Below are positions 5,685 to 8,217 of a stretch of DNA of 8,217 nt, in pieces. The DNA is from Spirochaetes bacterium RBG_16_67_19 (GTDB lineage: Bacteria > Spirochaetota > Spirochaetia > SZUA-6 > DRHE01): assembly GCA_001829505.1 (NCBI GenBank), contig MIBK01000050.1:3308-11524 (forward strand), in the 5' to 3' direction. The position numbers were made by a program, and so were the translations under genes. Position 1 is the first letter of the stretch, and the number at the start of each line of letters is the position of its first letter. The notes beneath the pieces were generated by a model that was not told where the DNA came from, ran no database searches, and saw only the letters and a program-made list of their open reading frames with translations.

Positions 5685-6535
5685 TGGCCGCCGTCACCAG
5701 GCCCGGAGTGCGGATCTTCCTCTACCTGTTCGTGGCCCTGATGCTGGTCACCATGCTGTTCCCCTTCTACTGGATCGTGAACATGAGCCTGCAGAACTCC
5801 AACCAGCTCTACGACATCCCGCCGCACTTCTGGCCGCCCCAGGCCACCCTCGAGAACTTCGCCAGCGTGCTGCTGGAAGAGCGCGGCCTGATGAAGTTCT
5901 ACGAGGCGGTTTTCAACACCCTGATCGTGGCGGGGATCTGCATGGCGGTCTGCGTGGCCCTGGGCTCCATCACCGGCTACGCCCTGGCCCGCCTGAACTT
6001 CAAGTGGAGCCTGTGGTTCCTGTTCGTCCTGATCGGCACGCAGATGGTCCCGCCCCTGGTGGACCTGATCCCGCTGTACATCATCTTCAGCCGCATCCTG
6101 AAGCTGGTGGACACCAAGGCGGCGCTGGTCATCGGCTACACCGGCTGGCTGCTGCCGATCTCGGTCTGGATCCTGTACGGCTATTTCCAGACCATCCCCA
6201 AGGACCTGGAGAGCGCCGCGCGCATCGACGGCTGCACGCGCCTGCAGGCCCTGTTCCGGGTGGTCATGCCCCTCTCGGCGCCCGGGATCGCGGCCACCGC
6301 CATCTACGTGTTCATCTCCTCGACCAACGAGTTCCTGTTCGCCATGATCTTCGCCTCCACGCGCCGCTCCATCACCATTCCGGTGGCCCTGTCGGACATG
6401 ATCGGCAAGTACCAGATCCGCTACGGGGACATGACCGCCGGGGCGGTGATCGCCGCCGCGCTGCCGGTGCTGCTGGCCCTGATCTTCCAGAAATACCTGG
6501 TGCAGAGCCTCACCGCCGGCGGGATCAAGGGATAA
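5684..6535 (+). CDS. ABC transporter permease, MalG/UgpE type
   Basis: This 283-residue inner-membrane protein is the second half of the sugar-type transporter channel. The first membrane helix is at about residues 10-32, ending in the common F26-P27-F28-Y29-W30. Further helices fall at about 79-102, 108-136, 146-168, 201-224 and 251-271. The EAA loop reads E177-S178-A179-A180, D182-G183, then M195-P196-L197-S198-x-P200, typical of MalG-like subunits. The C-terminus, Y271-L-V-Q-S-L-T-A-G-G-I-K-G, is the usual family ending. The ATG overlaps the preceding stop codon by one base (TAATG) and GGAGGG lies about 10 bases upstream, so translation is probably coupled to the first permease. No nucleotide-binding subunit follows. 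As in many sugar transporters of this type, a shared MsmK/UgpC-like ATPase encoded elsewhere would be needed. Confidence 0.95.
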   Translation: MAAVTRPGVRIFLYLFVALMLVTMLFPFYWIVNMSLQNSNQLYDIPPHFWPPQATLENFASVLLEERGLMKFYEAVFNTLIVAGICMAVCVALGSITGYALARLNFKWSLWFLFVLIGTQMVPPLVDLIPLYIIFSRILKLVDTKAALVIGYTGWLLPISVWILYGYFQTIPKDLESAARIDGCTRLQALFRVVMPLSAPGIAATAIYVFISSTNEFLFAMIFASTRRSITIPVALSDMIGKYQIRYGDMTAGAVIAAALPVLLALIFQKYLVQSLTAGGIKG

Positions 6536-6552
6536 GCGACCAGGGGGTTCAA

Positions 6553-7284
6553 ATGGAAGCTAGACTGAAGGGCAGCGTCGCTCTGGTCACCGGGGCCTCC
6601 CGCGGCTACGGCGTCGGCATCGCCGGAGAGCTGGCCGCCGAAGGGGCCAGGGTCTGGATCACGGCCCGCAGCGCCGGGGACCTCGCGGAAGTGGCCCGGC
6701 GGATCGGGGCCCGGGCTCTGCCGGCGGACGTGACCCGGGGGGAGGACTGGGATCGCCTCTTCGCCGCGGTCCTGGCCGAGGACGGGCGCCTGGACATCCT
6801 GGTCAACAACGCCGGGGGCACCGTGCGGGTGGCGCCGCTGGCCGAGTGGAGCGATGAGGAGGTCCAGCGCGAGATCGGCTTGAACCTGACCGGCGCCATC
6901 CTGGGCTGCCGCCGGGCGGCGGACCTGATGCGGAGACAGAAGTCGGGCACGATCGTGAATGTGGCCTCCGTGTGCGCGGTGGAGGCCTGGGCGCAATGGG
7001 CGGTGTATTCCGCCGCCAAGGCGGGCCTGCTGCAGCTCACCAAGTGCCTCTATGCCGAGCTGCGGCCTCACGGGGCGCGGGCCACCTGCCTGATCCCCTC
7101 CTGGGGAGCCACGGGCTTTGCCATGGCCGCTGGGCTGCCGGCGGCCGATCCGGCCACCACCGAGAAGTGCATCCAGCCCGAGGAGCTGGGCCGCCTGGTG
7201 GCGGAGGTCTGTGCCCTGCCCCCGCACCTCTGCCTCCAGGAGCTGATCCTCTGGCCCCTGGTGCAGGAAGTCTCCCCGCTTTAG
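6553..7284 (+). CDS. Short-chain dehydrogenase/reductase (SDR), classical type
   Basis: This 243-residue cytoplasmic NAD(P)-dependent oxidoreductase has a Rossmann fold. Visible classical SDR motifs are T13-G14-A15-S16-R17-G18-Y19-G20 (cofactor loop), D59-V60, N85-N86-A87-G88, structural N111, catalytic S139, and Y152-S-A-A-K156. R17 and R39-S40 after the second strand would favour NADP(H), but this is inference. The segment after strand six reads I181-P182-S183-W184-G185, where most relatives have Pro-Gly. Length is normal. The gene lies 17 bp after the second permease, with a G-rich ribosome-binding site (GGGGG, about 6542-6547). It is thus the last gene of the operon and a likely oxidation or reduction step on the imported compound. 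The substrate is unknown; polyols and sugars are common in this family. It ends 4 bp from the convergent cyclase gene with no clear terminator. Confidence 0.93.
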   Translation: MEARLKGSVALVTGASRGYGVGIAGELAAEGARVWITARSAGDLAEVARRIGARALPADVTRGEDWDRLFAAVLAEDGRLDILVNNAGGTVRVAPLAEWSDEEVQREIGLNLTGAILGCRRAADLMRRQKSGTIVNVASVCAVEAWAQWAVYSAAKAGLLQLTKCLYAELRPHGARATCLIPSWGATGFAMAAGLPAADPATTEKCIQPEELGRLVAEVCALPPHLCLQELILWPLVQEVSPL

Positions 7285-7288
7285 ACCT

Positions 7289-8200
7289 TCAGGAAGGGCA
7301 GACCCGGTTCTTGCCTTCGCGCTTGGCGCGGTACAGCATCTGATCGCTGCGGCGTATCAATTCCTCGGCGCTGGAGGCGTCGGCCGGACAGACGGCCAGG
7401 CCGATGCTCACCGTCACCCGCTTGGGAGAGCCGCCCTGCAGGAAGGGATGGGCCTCCACGCGCGAGCGCAGGCGCTCGGCCACCACTTTGGCCCCGCCGG
7501 CCTCGGTGTAGGGAAGGACCAGGCCGAACTCCTCCCCGCCGTAGCGGGCGGCCAGGTCGATCTCCCGGATGCTCTGCCGCAGCAGCAGGCCGAACTCCAC
7601 CAGAATGCGGTCTCCAGCCAGGTGCCCCAGGGAGTCGTTGCAGGACTTGAAATCGTCGATGTCCATCAGGGCCAGCGCCGTGGGGTGGCCCTGTCGCAGG
7701 GACCTCTTCACTTCCAGGGCGAGGAAGCGCTTGAAATAGGCGTGATTGAACAGCCCGGTCAGCCCGTCGCTGGTGGCCGCGCTCAGGGCGCTGCGGTACT
7801 GGGTCTCCATCTGGCGCAGCTGGTCCCGGCGGCGCAGCAGGTGCTGCAGGCGCACGCTCAACTCCCGGCCGTCCATGCCGGCGCTCAGGATGTCGTCCGC
7901 TCCCGCCTCGATCGCCCGTATGCGGTCGGACACCTCCGCCGCGGGACCTACCAGGGCGACCGGAACGCCGGGGGAGACGAACTTCAGGCGGCGGCAGACC
8001 TCGTAGCCGTCCCCGTCGGGTAGACCGGTGGCCAGCAGGATCAGATCGGCCCCGCCGGCCAGCTCCTGCAGCTGCCTGGCGTCAGAGGCCCGCAGCAGCC
8101 GGCCGCCGCCCAGCACGGCGGCGATCCGCTGGGCCGCCTCGCCGGCGGCCACCACCACCCTCGTGCCCGGGGTGGCCGCTCCCTTCTCCGGGAGCTCCAT
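7289..8200 (-). CDS. Diguanylate cyclase with degenerate receiver (pseudo-REC-GGDEF)
   Basis: This 303-residue cytoplasmic protein is laid out like PleD-type cyclases and makes the second messenger c-di-GMP from GTP. Residues about 13-122 fold-match a receiver, but the functional residues are replaced. The acidic pair is A18-A19-G20, the phosphoacceptor is A57 (in LILLATGLPDGDG), the conserved Thr/Ser is V84 and the Lys is A107. A short helix (about 120-143) leads to a GGDEF domain. That domain has D146-G-L-T-G-L, metal-binding D180 with F184-K185, N188-D189, G192-H193 and D197, the active loop G221-G-E-E-F225, and an inhibitory site R212-E-I-D215 five residues before it. Catalysis and product feedback therefore look intact, while phosphorylation control is lost. 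ATG at 8200 is preferred (AGGTGG 5 bases upstream); an in-frame GTG at 8209 is possible. It is monocistronic as far as seen. Confidence 0.93.
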   Translation of the reverse strand: MELPEKGAATPGTRVVVAAGEAAQRIAAVLGGGRLLRASDARQLQELAGGADLILLATGLPDGDGYEVCRRLKFVSPGVPVALVGPAAEVSDRIRAIEAGADDILSAGMDGRELSVRLQHLLRRRDQLRQMETQYRSALSAATSDGLTGLFNHAYFKRFLALEVKRSLRQGHPTALALMDIDDFKSCNDSLGHLAGDRILVEFGLLLRQSIREIDLAARYGGEEFGLVLPYTEAGGAKVVAERLRSRVEAHPFLQGGSPKRVTVSIGLAVCPADASSAEELIRRSDQMLYRAKREGKNRVCPS

Positions 8201-8217
8201 ACCGCCCACCTGCCGTT

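Noticed and set aside
6004..6552. In-frame upstream extension of the SDR into the second permease gene
   Set aside because: The added peptide is a frame-shifted shadow of the permease. The SDR fold starts immediately after the ATG at 6553.
7286..7297. Bidirectional terminator between the convergent SDR and cyclase genes (CCTTC/GAAGG)
   Set aside because: The stem is only 5 bp with a 2-base loop, has no T run on either strand and overlaps the cyclase stop codon. It is too weak to call.
1..8217. tRNA, rRNA, CRISPR array, insertion sequence or phage signals
   Set aside because: No repeat arrays, transposase motifs, terminal repeats or RNA-gene-like stretches were seen. Nearly all the sequence is accounted for by nine protein genes with short gaps, the longest being 95 bp.

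Overview
This window is GC-rich and densely coding, with no RNA genes, mobile elements or CRISPR. It looks like a chromosomal fragment of a diderm bacterium: the solute-binding protein has a Sec signal peptide with no lipobox cysteine, as expected for periplasmic export. No gene allows a confident phylum call. The mix of REC-PAS, CHASE4-like and GGDEF signalling proteins with uroporphyrinogen-decarboxylase-like (URO-D-like) proteins beside a sugar-type ABC transporter fits several environmental lineages.

Layout. (1) Positions 1-1002 hold a divergent signalling pair: the N-terminus of a membrane sensor that runs off the left edge (minus) and a REC-PAS response regulator (plus). They share a 50-bp intergenic region containing a perfect 9-bp inverted repeat. 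(2) Positions 1009-2139 (minus) encode a URO-D-family protein with a His-x-Cys-Gly motif. (3) A 95-bp divergent promoter region (2140-2234) separates it from (4) a five-gene plus-strand operon, 2235-7284. In order the operon encodes a second URO-D-family protein without the His-x-Cys motif, a family-1-type solute-binding protein, two MalF/MalG-type permeases and a short-chain dehydrogenase/reductase (SDR). (5) Positions 7289-8200 (minus) encode a diguanylate cyclase with a degenerate receiver domain. It converges on the operon with a 4-bp gap.

The central module looks like uptake plus catabolism. The transporter would import a carbohydrate-like solute, the SDR would oxidise or reduce it, and the two URO-D-like proteins would act as methyltransferase, demethylase or decarboxylase-like enzymes. 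The substrate cannot be read from sequence. No transporter ATPase and no corrinoid protein are present in the window, so both would have to be encoded elsewhere if they are needed.

The points most worth checking are: two genes that appear to be translated from leaderless or near-leaderless mRNAs; the oppositely oriented URO-D-like pair with a palindrome at its promoter; a 12-bp perfect hairpin inside the likely 5' coding part of the first permease gene; and a diguanylate cyclase whose receiver has lost every phosphorylation residue while its GGEEF output and inhibitory site look intact.
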